A DNA stretch of 64,000 bases, taken from positions 56,915,994 to 56,979,993 of the forward strand of contig NC_044571.1 of assembly GCF_901933205.1 (NCBI RefSeq). Reading direction: 5' to 3'. Shown here piece after piece: positions 32,944 to 44,700 of this stretch. The notes under the pieces were generated by a model. The model was not told the origin of the DNA. It saw only the letters and a program-made list of their open reading frames with translations, and made no database searches. Source of the stretch: Camarhynchus parvulus (taxonomy: Eukaryota; Chordata; Aves; Passeriformes; Thraupidae). Position 1 is the first letter of the stretch; each line of letters starts with the position of its first letter. The position numbers and the translations under genes were made by a program.

Positions 32944-33291
32944 GCAACTGCGGTCGCTCGTGACAAAAGGCCGGCTGCTCCACAGAGCACAGACTCGAAG
33001 GAGAGTAGGTGAGCGGCCACAGTCTGTCTTGACCAGAGGCAAGTGAGCTGCGTAAGAGCAGGACTTGGCCCCCGGCCACCTGGGTCCCCTGCGCGGTCTA
33101 GCGACAGGAGGCGACCCAGAGAAGACGGACCCGAACTTCTGGGGCGGCAATCGCTGAAGCAGTGGAGAGAAGGAAGAGGCGTGAGCCAGCCAGTTCTCCG
33201 TGAAGCAGGAACGGGTTTATTGAGGGCAAGGGAGGAACAGAAGGGTAGGGAGTCACAGAGAACTGACCCAAGATCCTCCCCCTGGTCTGGT

Positions 33292-33299
33292 CTTTTATG
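33292..33299 (-). promoter_or_regulatory. TATA-like box of the 5' LTR (CATAAAAG)
   Basis: CATAAAAG on the minus strand, the best TATA-like element in the LTR, about 70 nt before the AATAAA. This spacing is normal for a retroviral U3/R border. Transcription would be expected to start near 33,265-33,270. The same element is at 24,178-24,185 in the 3' LTR. Confidence 0.65.
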
Positions 33300-33332
33300 A
33301 CCGACCCCAGGGGGAGGGAAAACAGAACATGA

Positions 33333-33409
33333 CCAATCATACAACATTACTTAATCACAAAGGACAAATCAAAGAATAACACAGGTGTGGCCTTCCCCCC
33401 TCGCCCAAT
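33333..33409 (-). promoter_or_regulatory. Two inverted CCAAT boxes in U3
   Basis: CCAAT occurs on the plus strand (ATTGG in the transcribed sense) at 33,333-33,337 and 33,405-33,409, about 35 and 105 bp upstream of the TATA-like box. Inverted CCAAT boxes at such distances are common NF-Y sites; binding here is inferred from position alone. The equivalents in the 3' LTR are 24,219-24,223 and 24,291-24,295. Confidence 0.4.
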
Positions 33410-33732
33410 CACCTCCCAAACCCCGGGGAACATTCTGGATCTGGGGAGTGGGCTGGGGGTGATGGACAAGGGGGTCGCCAGGACAACAAAGGAGGGGACA
33501 CAAAGAATGACAACTGATTTAACATAAAATGAGGAGGGCCCGGCATGATAGACAAATAACTGACATGGGGGTGAGGAGGGGGCACTGGAAATCCCCTTTG
33601 CTCAGGTCGCCATCTTGAGCTAATACAAATCAATGGGAATAAAGTTTAAAACTTATAAAACTTGACCTAAGAACAGCAGAACGTAGCAAAACAGGGTGCA
33701 AAACAAAGCACAAACACAAACGCACCCCAACA

Positions 33733-33738
33733 CTGGTT
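33733..33738. repeat. Target-site duplication, right copy (CTGGTT)
   Basis: Six bases directly right of the 5' LTR, a perfect copy of 23,829-23,834. The pre-insertion site would have held one copy of CTGGTT. Confidence 0.95.
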
Positions 33739-36700
33739 CTGAACTAGTGGGAAATATTCCCAATAGGAAAAATAGCCAGAGTAGAACAGCAAGTAGAATT
33801 TTCCTCCAGGTCTACTTATCCACACTATGCCTAAATCCCATGCCCAGTACCAGGCTCCCATTATTACCTAGTGGAAATATAGTTAGATAGCTTAAAAAAT
33901 GGTCATCTGTGAGGCAGAATGAACTTCTGGACATAAAACAGCCCATCCTGGGAATTAGGAAGTACTTCTAGGGAAGCCCTCCTAGGAGGACTCTGCTTGC
34001 TACAATGCAGATTCATTATTGTACAGTCATAATAAGAATACAAGAACCTCATAAAGCACATAAATTAAAAAAAAAGATTAGTCAGAAATAATGACTTTAA
34101 GAAAACTTTTATATTCCCAGATCTTCAGATTAAAAGATCTGTATTGATCCCCTCTATTTATTCACTGTGAGGTCAGAAAAAGTCCTGAAAAAATACTCAA
34201 TCCCTCAGTGCAAATAAATTAAATCAATTTCTTCTTTTGGTATCTTTTTTCCCAATACGAAACCCCAGAATTTCTTTGCTGCTTTTCACCTTCATCCATT
34301 CCCTTCCAGTGATGTTGCTGAGAGGAGAGTCTGCAAACAGCAGTTTTTCTCAAATAGACATCACCAGATAAAAAAATTACACTGGACCAAGCTTGCTTTC
34401 AATTTTGATTTCCTGAGAATTTCATTCTAAAATGTACTCTTTTTTCAGCCTGAACACAGTCCGTAATGTCATGTTTATTTTCTTTTAAAAAAGCTGGATA
34501 GTCAAAGCATCCAAAAAAGATAATTTAGTCTGGGGAGCCAAATCATACAGACTGTGTTTATTTAGCCACTCCAGTGAACAGAAAATGGCTTCCAGGAGGT
34601 AAGCTTTTCTGAAACAGCACAATTAGTGCATGAAAACTTGGCCTAGAACCATATCTCAGGGTTAGAAGTAGCATTAACTGCTAAGTATTTAACTGTAGTC
34701 TCACTGTTTGGAACAGGAAGACAATATGCCAGCTGGTTCTCCTATTCCCTTCCTGAAACAAGGGTGTAGCAGCTAAATAAATTAATAGTATAGTTAGCAA
34801 GGAGTCAAAAGCTCAGACCATTTTAGCTTAGACCATCAAAGAACTGATGCATAATTTATAAAAGGAGCAATGTACTAGCCATCAAAATCACTTAAGTCTG
34901 TATTTACTAAATGAATGGAAGAAGGAGAAGACAATCCTATATGGGCACAGTGATGCACAGCCAGCTTATACATTATTTTTGACTTTGCCTTAAATGAGCA
35001 GTGCTCATCTGACTATCAGTCCACACCTAACTCAGACCTCAACATAAATTCTTACCAGCGTGGAGAGTTAATAACAGACATTGAAAAACTCAACTAACTT
35101 TACTGGAAGTTGGTTGCATGCAGGAGTCAATACACTTGGTTGGCCTTTCAGGCCACTACATGAAGACAGTTTGATTCTCAGATGTCTCGGACACTGGAGG
35201 GCACCCCCGATGTCTAAGCCTAGTCAAGGAAATAAGATGTACACCTAAAAAAAATCCCTCAAATCTAGTCTACTTCCCTATGCTTGATTTATGGTCAAAA
35301 CTCTCTCTAGAAATGATCAGACATTCACGTGTTAACTACCCACAGCTGTCTATGAAGAAGATGGGAAAATATAAAGTACTACTATGAGGTTTTTAGAGGA
35401 AGTCTCCATAAAAGCATTTAAATTAATTACTAAAGGGAATTGAAGTTGCTTTAGTCAAATGTCAACTATACCTTCTTTGTTTTATTAATCTCTGAACTAA
35501 GATAGAACCCTCAAACTACTAATCAAAATACCGATGTTCTATTAACCCAACCATTCTGGAAACCATCGGTCAAAGCCACCAATGCTTAAAAAAGAAATGT
35601 AAATACTGTTGTCTTTTAATATGGACTTAGGCTCCATTTTAATGATTTTTCTTTGTTGGATGCAAGGAAATATTTTACAAAAATCAGACTCTAAAGAGCA
35701 AAATTCAGCCATCTTATCCCATTTACTTCAATAACATGTTCATTGCCTCTCCTGTTCCTACCTCCTTGCAATCTGTCCTTCAAGCACAATCTTTGCTTTA
35801 ATGAGGTGCAAATTTTAATGTCTAGTGGGACAACTTAAATGCTAATATTATTAAGCATGGGCAATTTTTTTCTTTCTTTTCATTCAGCCTCCCCCGCAAG
35901 GATATTAAACATGAAAAACTATGTTAATGTATTGTAAAGTAGTACAGCTTGGCTGAGAAAGTTATGAAAAGCAAAGCGTCTATTTTCTGTACCAACATTA
36001 AGTCAACTATATTGCAAATCCTGTCTCTTTTATAACAACACAAACATACATATGTTTTCCATACGAAATAATTTTTATCATAACAAAACAAAAGGAAAAT
36101 ATAAATGGCATAAATCCATAGAACACCATAATAAGTTCTGGAAAACGGTGCCTGTCCTCTGCCAGGCTTTTGAAGACTGAAGTTCTCTCTCATTTCCCAA
36201 GGGCATGGCTGCTACTGAAATCTCCAGTTACAACAAAAAGTTCTGAATAATGATAAGGGCTGGTTAAAATGCTTTCTGGGTTACCACCAATATCCCTACT
36301 GGAATACTGAAATTATTCTAGCTGAAATTTATTCCAAACAATACAAAAGTTTTATTTTTTTTTTAAAAAAAAGTATTCTATCCCAACTGTCATGTCTAGA
36401 GTCAAGATATTCCAACGAAAAAGCTAAATCTGGTTGGTTTTTTTTTCCCAATGAACTATGTTACTCATGCCTCCAAGAAGCTTTATTTCAGTAGTATTAT
36501 TCTGGATTTCTACTTTGTGGGAAAAAGTATCTAGTCAGATTGTGTTACAGTAGAAACTAATCTGAAATCTACACTTCTATCAACAAAAGGGGAAAACTTT
36601 ATCTAAATCCAACAAGACATCATAGTCGATAAAGATAGAGAGGCTGTAGAACATGAATATTATGGGGTTTCATTATGAGATTTTGAATAAGAATATTTAT

Positions 36701-39589
36701 GTGTTGAAGATAAATGTCCATGTTTTGGGGGTAAAAAATGATAAATGTTGTTTTAAAAAAAATCATGTCATGAAGCACATTTTTGTTCATGAAAAAGACA
36801 TAATGGCTTGAAACATCTGTTTTCCTTTGTCTTTTCAGAATTTGGATGAGGGATTAGCCACCCCAGTGGGAAAATGGGAATCTCTAATTTCCAAGAAAGC
36901 AAGCTCCATTTCTAGCTCTGTAGAGAAATGCGGTAATAAACTTTAAAATCACAGTGTATTTGTGTATAAAAACTTGTTACTGATCCAGGACTGATTCTTC
37001 TACAGCTTTGGCCTCCAGCCCAATTGCTTCAGAGAAGAAATGCCAAATCTGTAAGGAGAAGGAGGAAACATTTTTATGGCAATTTGATTTAACAACAAGA
37101 ACAAAAACAAAGGAATCCATTAGAAGCAATTTAAGGATTAAGAATGCAAAACTTGGGTTTGATGGGACATCAGGAGCAGAACAGATGAGGCAGTACAGAT
37201 ACAGAGGAAATTAATTTATACATTTCAGTTAAATATTTAATTCTGTAGTGCATGTATATTTATCTGTATATGAACATGAACATAATCTCATATCCAAGCC
37301 TGTATTGTTTTAAGGCTACACCATTTTAATCAAGTTTTATATTTGTTTTAGCTGCCACTAGTTAGGCATTTAGTCATTATGGTTTGAATGAATTCATTTT
37401 GGGCTGATCTGAAAGAACACACCTTTACAGCACCCTGGCTAGAGGTGAATTTGCTCTGCCAATATTACTCTAACTATGATTGAAATCTATTTTAAATTCA
37501 GAGAGAAATTTCCTAACTGCAGAATTAACTGTCAAATTAGATCACTTCTGGATAAAATTAAAGAAAAAAAGGATTGCCAAATAAAATAAAGTTTATAGAT
37601 TCAGAATTGTATTAAGTGAGCTCTAGAAAATGAAATAAATCCTGAGACATCAAAAAATGGCTGATAATGGACACTTGACATTATACCCTTTGCTTAAAGA
37701 AAATCTCTAAAATTCCCTAAAACTTAGAAATCCCTAATTGTGGACTAAGATAGCCCATCGGGTTTTCTGCAGGTCAGTTTTAGGAAGCAGATCATGCACA
37801 TAAGCTAAATTTTTGTAGAAATAAATAGTTTAACGTGTTACCGCATAGTCAGTTGCTGACATAAGCCAGGATGTTTTCAGTCTATTTGACCTGGCTCAAG
37901 AAAATCTTGGTGCCTGCAGGTACCTTTATTGGTACTTTGCACTTGGGGTGGTTTAGAAATTATTAAGAATGTTTTAAGTGAGGAGTAGTTTTTGCTACAT
38001 CATCCAAAAGGCAAGTAACCCTGAACTGCAAAATTCATTTAATAAGTGGCAATTTTATTTTTTCTTTTATGAACCAGTACCAAATGGCACTTAAAATACA
38101 TTAGTCTACCAGGATTTTGACCTCAGAAATATCAGTACCCCAGCAAATTGATGAAACCTTCTGTTTTTATTCAGTATACATAAAGATGTTCAAATAAAAC
38201 AGTGAAGGGTATTAATTAAAGTTTAATTTGTACTTACATAAAATAAGCAAATGGTAGAAGATAAATTTTATTCTGAGTACATATACATAACCTCTGAGTG
38301 TTTACTAACCATTCCTAAATGATTTATAAAATGAAATGTAGTGCACAATCAATGATAAAATTATTTTATCAAAATATTCAATTTTATTTCTTTCAAATGG
38401 TGTCAATCCTAATAGTGCTTCCTAGGTGCAAGAAACAATGGGTTATAAATAACAAAACTTTCCAGGTAGTTAATAATGATCTGTGTTTCTGCAGAATTGC
38501 AAGTTCTGTTGCTCAGGTTTCCTGAATGGGTCCCATAAGAAACTTGTGTACCCACTTTACTGAAAAAAAAAATTTAAAAAAGAAAATGCAGCCATCCAAT
38601 TGAAGGAACTAGAATTTGGAGGGTGATATACATATTTTTACCAACTTATGCAAGGAAAAGAGCCATTCAAAAATAAACCTCTTAAGAAATAGCAAATATG
38701 TCAACATTAGTGCAGGATCAACAGTGTTTGAAGAAGCTCAGGAATCTAATCCTAGTGTGATCATTTGATTTTCATGTATTGTACTTCAGGCAGTCATACT
38801 GGATCATGACCAAGTCTCAAGCTAAACTTTCCAGAAAATCAGAGGACTTCAAATATTATAAGTCATGCTTCAACTAAAAGGAAAGCTCCATACAGATCTG
38901 TAGCTCACCTGAGTGGTCTGAGGCTGCCAGCTGCAGAGATTTTATAGAGGAGAGCCTGGTTTTGGAGTGGCATCATCTTCACACGCTATTGGTGAAGCAT
39001 GTTGCACTATCAGGCATTATGACGCCTGGTGAGATTTTAATTCAAAGTAATCGATTTGAAAGGGAATGCAGAAGAGTGATAAAACACTAAGGCAGATTAT
39101 TGATAATGCAAGTAAATAAGTGAGTCAGTGTTGAAGTGTGATTTTTAAAATAGGGATTAGAGTTCCTTTACTGTGTGCCCTTTATCATTTAATCAAACTC
39201 ATCCAGACTATCCTGAAACAAAGTTCATATCCTTATCCCACTGTTGTAGTTAATTATCATGATGTTTTACCCATTTTACAGTGTTAGTGGGCTTGAATTA
39301 ATTTTATTTTAATTTTGATTTCATACAGATGAGTTGCTATTTAGCAGATGATTTTCAGATGTTATTTCACTGCACAATATGTCTTCAAGAGTAGGAAAGA
39401 AGAGGAATTAGTACCTTGAAGGTTAGCACTGATGCATGCAGAGTTTCTGAACACCTGTGATATTGCTAGTCTTGCCAAGATCCAAGTTGTTCTGTGTCAA
39501 TAAGGATTAAGAGATTAGTTCACAGTATCGCATTTAGCTTTAGACTTGCATTCAAGATCAGAAATAAGAATAGAACTGGCAAGAGTCTG
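33739..39589. other. Non-coding right flank of the provirus
   Basis: AT-rich, with no frame over about 90 codons showing a domain and no recognisable repeat family. Short homopolymer stretches occur near 36,350-36,375 and 38,560-38,585. Confidence 0.65.
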
Positions 39590-39655
39590 ACTTCTTAGAA
39601 ATCACCTAGTCCAACTCTGCCATGGACAGGAACATCTGACACTAGGTCAACTCAT
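39590..39655 (-). mobile_element. CR1 LINE 3' end piece (minus strand)
   Basis: Plus-strand 'cacctagtccaactctgcca' followed by 'gacaggaacatctgacacta' is the reverse complement of the avian CR1 3' untranslated region. In the consensus the next segment is the one found at 40,655, so this is probably the 3' end of the same element, separated by an insertion. Confidence 0.58.
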
Positions 39656-40654
39656 TCAGGAGTGGAGTGTGCAAAGGCGGGACACAGCAGGTCAAACTTT
39701 GCTACCAGTGGTGGCTTGAACGAGGAGGGCCTCCTGTTTGGTGGGGCGAGAGGGGTTTTCTGAGCAGTGATAATGTCGAGCAAGGAGCGACTGCTGTTCT
39801 TAGTGCTGAAGAATGCTGAGACCAGCTTGACCAAACTATCAGACCCACCACAAGGACTTGCAAGACAGGGAAAACCTGAATGAGGCTGGGGGCAGCAAGG
39901 ATGTGCAGACCCTGATATAGCAGAGTCAAAAGTGCTAAGCAGAACTGCTAACACTTTATTAGCACAAAGCATGTTTTGTTGAATAAGCCTGAAAGCACAT
40001 AATCAAAAAAATGCATATATATGACAGTCAATCACTTTAAACTGGCAAAAGTCAGTCTCATTTTTGCACAGTGAGGACTTCTAGTGTACCTCCCTAAGGT
40101 ATGTGGAGATCCTACCCTTGCATGCGGAAGTTCCTCAAGGTTACTTCTCCAGGCTGAGAGAAAGAAATTGGAGTATGGTGGTTGGTATAGTAAATAACAT
40201 CAAACTCTACTTAGCAATTGTTTTGCTAGCTTTAATATTGTTTCAATATAGTTGCTTTAATATAATTGCTTCAATATTGCTTGAAAAATAGCGCACTGTA
40301 TAAGAGGGTACATCCATACTAGGTATAAATAATTCTGATTAAGGTGTTTTTGTCTAGTCATTACTGCAATCAATTTAAAGAAATAATTTTATTTATATAA
40401 GGATATTTGGTTTTCCATCCTTCATCCTGAGGGATAAAATTTTATAAAGGTCCAATTACACATGTATAATCCATAAACCCCTGATAAAATCTGGGCCTAA
40501 GATTCAAACCAGCTGCACCTAGACTCTTCTCTGAGAAGGACCTTACAAAATAAGGGGATCCTTTCTGCACCTCATGACTCACTTGGAGGCCTTCTCTGAC
40601 AAACTTTGTCTGAAACTCCCACTCTGCCCATGACAAAGAGCAATGAGGTTACAA
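39656..40654. mobile_element. About 1 kb insertion inside a CR1, possibly an LTR
   Basis: Sequence between two consecutive CR1 segments. The left part (to about 39,965) is GC-richer than the surroundings and carries a minus-strand AATAAA (near 39,955), so a decayed minus-strand LTR is possible. I could not find clean TG/CA ends or a target duplication. At 40,220-40,285 it holds short irregular repeats of a ttgctttaatat-like unit. Confidence 0.4.
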
Positions 40655-41760
40655 AACCTCCTCCATCCTGACCTTACTTTGAACACACACAGTGATGCCA
40701 CATCCACAACTTCTCTGAACAACCTGTCATGCTGTTTCACCACCCACATCATAAAAAAAAATTAGTACCTTGGAGGTTAGTACTGTCTATCCCTACCTAC
40801 TTTCATTTAAAAATGCTGCATCTTCTTCTGTCACTTACAGGCTCTGATAAAAGTCTTCCTTCTTATAATTCCCCTTTACATATTTAAGGGCTACAATAGA
40901 GTGTCCCTAGAGCCTTTTTTTCTCTAGGTGAAATGTCTCAACCTATTTTCATCGGAGAGATGCTACAGCATTCTGATCATTTTCATCATCCTCTTTGGAC
41001 CTGCTCCAACACTTCTATATCTTTTGCTGTGAACTCTCAAGCTCAACGCATTGCTGCAGGGGGATTCTCACAAGAGCAGAGCAGAGGGGGAAGAATGACC
41101 TCCCTCGACCTGCTGACCATGCCTCTTTTTACACAACATACCATATAGTTCACTTCCTGGGACAGGGGAAGTTTATGTTCAATTTCTCACCCACCACTAT
41201 CCCCAAGTCTTCCCTTACAGGGATGCTCTTAATTCGTTTATGCCTCAGTCTGTTACTGGGCAGTCTCAATCCAGGTGTAGGACCTTGTGCTTGGCCTGTT
41301 GAACTTCATGATATTTATGTGGAGCCACTCCTAAAGCCTGTTAGGGCTTCCCTGGATGGCAACCCCTCCCTCATGCAGATCAGCTGCCCCACTCATCAGC
41401 TGCCATCATCTGCCAATTTGCTAGGAGTGCATTCAATCCCAGGTGCACATCATTGATGAAGACATGAATAGTGTTGGTCCCAGTGTGGCCCTTTAGAGAC
41501 ATGACACATTACTGATCTCCACTTGGATGTTCAGCCATTAATGATAAGTCTTTGGACGTGGCCATCCAGTCATTTTCTAAGCCATCTAACAATCCATCAG
41601 TCAACCACATGCATCCTCAACTTAGTGGCACTCACTGATCACAGAGGTAAGGCTGATGGATACTTCCCAATGTTTTTTTTTTTACCTTTTTTAAAACTGG
41701 GTATATTTCCCTTTACTAACTGACGTGACTTTCATTCTTTTTCTTCTTGATGCTCCTCAA
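40655..41760 (-). mobile_element. CR1 LINE fragment (RT region and 3' UTR), minus strand
   Basis: About 1.1 kb that follows the reverse complement of avian CR1 in order: 'catccacaacttctctgaac', 'agatgctacagcattctgat', 'gacctgctccaaca', 'cctccctcgacctgctgacc', 'gtgtaggaccttgtgcttgg', 'ttgaacttcatgat' and 'cacttggatgttcagccatt'. It is the longest CR1 in the window, with frames destroyed by indels and stops. A plus-strand frame across it (40,995-41,456) is only the antisense of CR1. Confidence 0.87.
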
Positions 41761-41782
41761 ATTTTATGCTATATAAAATTTG
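41758..41782. repeat. AT-rich hairpin at the CR1 edge (10-bp arms, 5-base loop)
   Basis: CAAATTTTAT and its exact reverse complement flank GCTAT. It sits where CR1 similarity fades, so it could mark the junction or be unrelated host sequence. Confidence 0.8.
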
Positions 41783-44700
41783 CCAGAATTTTGTATTTTT
41801 AAAGTCAGGTCAACTTTAGAACCAAAGACCTCTTTAGAGGTTGCAGACAGCTGGACTTCTAGTACTAAATCTAATCAATATAGTCTTAGAAGCTGCAGTT
41901 CTGTCACTGATTTAGGTAGACTGGAACAGTCCTATGCACTTCTACTTTATTAAACCCTTTAGCAGTTGCAATTGGTCTGACAGTTACTGTAGCACCACCT
42001 CTTCGGCTGCTTACAAAAATAGGAGGTGTGACGACTTCAAGAATTGCAAGAAAAAGCAACAGTATTATTATTAATATAAAACACGAGTAAGAAAATCAGC
42101 TGTTCTCACTAAAATCAACCTCGTGTTTTAAAATTTAAGGGACTCCATAATATTCAAATCCTGTGTGAGAACAGTAGACAGCATTAGAAAAACAGAAAAC
42201 AAGGACAATAGAGAAGCAAGCGTGTGACATACAACTACAAGTCTCATGAATGCTTTTCATTCCTTAAAAAAGGAGCGAGAAAGAGAAGATGTAGAAAGCT
42301 AATTTGAAAGTCAAAAAGTTTTTTTTCTGAATTGCAGTTTGTAAGACCCATTGACTCAATTTAGTGTCAGAAGCAGAGAGTAGCATCACTCTAGATCTCT
42401 TTTCTGGATGGCATCCCTTTTCAAGAGAAGACTTTAACATGTGCTTAATGAGATGAAGGCAGATGCTTAAAGATAAATTTACTTGAATGCTTGAATCAGG
42501 ACCTCCAAAATTATAGGCATCAAGCTGGAAATATAAGCCTGAAATCCTGTCCTTTCCATCTGGACATGGAAATCCTTGCTGTCAAATGTTCCATACTAGA
42601 GAGATGGGGTATTTATCTGCATGCTGAGAAACATAGCTATGCAAAAAAAAAAAAAAATTCTTACAGATAACAAGTATATAAAATTTTTTTTCTTCTGCAG
42701 AGACATCAAAATACAATTTAAGAAATCAAAATACACTTAATAAGATTTTTTTTCTCAGTGATTAAATTTGACCTGCAAATTGATACAACATTTTGTCATG
42801 CATACAGTTAGTGCTCTGGTGACAAATGTAGAGTTCTTCTATGTCTTGACTGAATAGAAAAAAAAATCAAGAAACAATCCACAGAAATATTGTAAGTAGC
42901 ACAAAGAACATTAACATTTTAAATTTATTTTCAATAAGCATTTTTAGAAGAATTTGCAGGAGTGCTTATGTTAGCTCTCAGTTAATTTCAAGAAATGCAT
43001 GAAGTATAAAAGAAATTAATTAGATTTCAACCCACTTGTCTTTGTAGATAGACACAATTCCATTGGGTGCTGTTTACATTTTTTTTCTAGGATTAATGTA
43101 TTAACAATGACAGTGCATTTCTTACTATCATGCTCCTACTAAGTGTACTTTCTGTACTAATAAAGGAATCTAGATTTATTAAAGGTATATCAGGTGCATC
43201 TCCATTATAAGAGGCTCTTTCTGCTTCATTTTTTCCTAATTTCAACGTTAAAGGACCTTTAACCTTTTGTGTTACATACATACAATATCTGTATGGTGGA
43301 GTCATGACTCTCTGTAGTATTTAATTTTATTCCTGTCATATCTTGCAGAATAATTTAAACTATCATTGTTCTGGTTAATATCCCTCCCTACCCAAGTCTT
43401 CTGAAAAAAAGCCTTGCCATTTCCCTGAAATGTACACGTGAAAAGTTAACATAGAGGACTCCCATTTATTATCTATTAAAAGCAATAGGGAGTTTTTGTC
43501 ACTGCATTTGCCTTTTAAGAGTATTTCCCTCTATGTCTGACTTTGCACTTAGGCACTTATGATCTTAAATCTTTATAACTTCTCTGTGAAATCAGCTATT
43601 TCTCTTAGTGCAGAAAATTACTAATGATTTACTTAAACTGGAGGCATCAGTCTTTTTCTCTTCATAATTAGTTAGGTCCAGAGAGATTAAAATGATTCCT
43701 TTTCCTTCCATTGTATTCTTCCACAGGTTTCTCATTCTCTGTATTTCCTGCCTTCTTGCTACTTGTTTGAGCAAGATGACACACAGACTTTTACAGAAAT
43801 ACAAAGTGCCTGAGAGAAGCCAATCTATTATTTGAAGAAGGTCTGGTATTGTCTGACCTATGAGCTCACTATTGGACCTCGAGACTATCTCAGGTAATGC
43901 TATTGTTCACTGAAGCAGATCCAGCGCTTGCAAATTACTAGTTGTCATATGTTTTCTCTTCCCTTTCAAGGACTGCTTCACAGGCTAAATGACTAGTAAT
44001 GAAAAGAAGAGGATAGTCTGTATTTAATAAATCTATTTTATAGCAAAACACACTGGAATCATGTGATTTGTAGGCTTACCATTTATTTGTGCAGAATAAT
44101 AATACTGTGTGACTGAGCACATAGGTATAAGAAACTGCAGTTGTATATAGGAGTATTGTAAGGGGCACAAGAGAAATTCTCCCACTCTTACAGAGTGGGA
44201 AGTGCTGGTAACTTTGTGTTGGGCAAATACAGCAAGTTGCTTATTTTTTACTTTTTTTTAAGCATGCAATGTTCAAAGAGAGGCAGTATTTCTTCATGGC
44301 CAGTAATAAAACAGGAGAGAACTTGTCATAAATCAAGACTGCGCAGCAGACTTGGCGAGGCAGCAAGACAAAGGAGAGTGGGCGGTGAGGCTACCATGTG
44401 AAAAGTAAATAAGGACACACTGTACACTCTCTCTCTTTTTGTTCCTTTAAAAATTCTTATTAGCTTGCTACCATTTTTCTTTACCTGCCTTGAATATTGA
44501 GTTCATAAGCCTTTCAAGAGCAGTTCTGCTGTTCCTGTATTATGTAGTCTATAGGCCAGTAAGACCATTCTCAGATTCACCAGTGCTATCAAACTAAACT
44601 TTATATAATATCAATTCATATCCAAGAGACATCATTATATTCTTCCATTGTATATCATGCAACTACACATTAGCTTATAACATAAATTTAAATACACAAA

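Larger units (their letters stand above)
23835..33732 (-). mobile_element. Near-intact class II (ERVK-like) endogenous retrovirus, complete provirus
   Basis: Complete provirus read from right to left: 5' LTR, primer site, leader, gag, pro-pol, env, polypurine tract, 3' LTR. Both LTRs are 784 bp, begin TG and end CA on the coding strand, and by eye differ at one position. A perfect 6-bp duplication (CTGGTT) flanks the element; 6 bp is the length known for alpha- and betaretrovirus-type integrases. The primer site matches tRNA-Lys1,2. The body is clearly GC-richer and CpG-richer than the AT-rich flanks, as expected for recently arrived DNA. Pol and env are uninterrupted; gag carries one frame change. 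The class II assignment rests on the Lys primer, RT and integrase motifs and the duplication length. Subfamily and host range cannot be fixed without a database comparison. Confidence 0.97.
32949..33732 (-). repeat. 5' LTR of the provirus (784 bp)
   Basis: The promoter copy of the LTR. On the minus strand it starts TGTTGGGGTGCG and ends CGACCGCA. It contains a TATA-like box (33,292-33,299) and AATAAA (33,216-33,221), giving an estimated U3 of about 465 nt, R of about 65-70 nt and U5 of about 250 nt; these borders are inferred from motif spacing. The only difference I found from the 3' LTR is at 32,965 (A here, G at 23,851, plus strand), inside U5. CpG content is high. Confidence 0.96.

Noticed and set aside
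40995..41456. 153-codon plus-strand frame
   Set aside because: It is the antisense of the minus-strand CR1 element.
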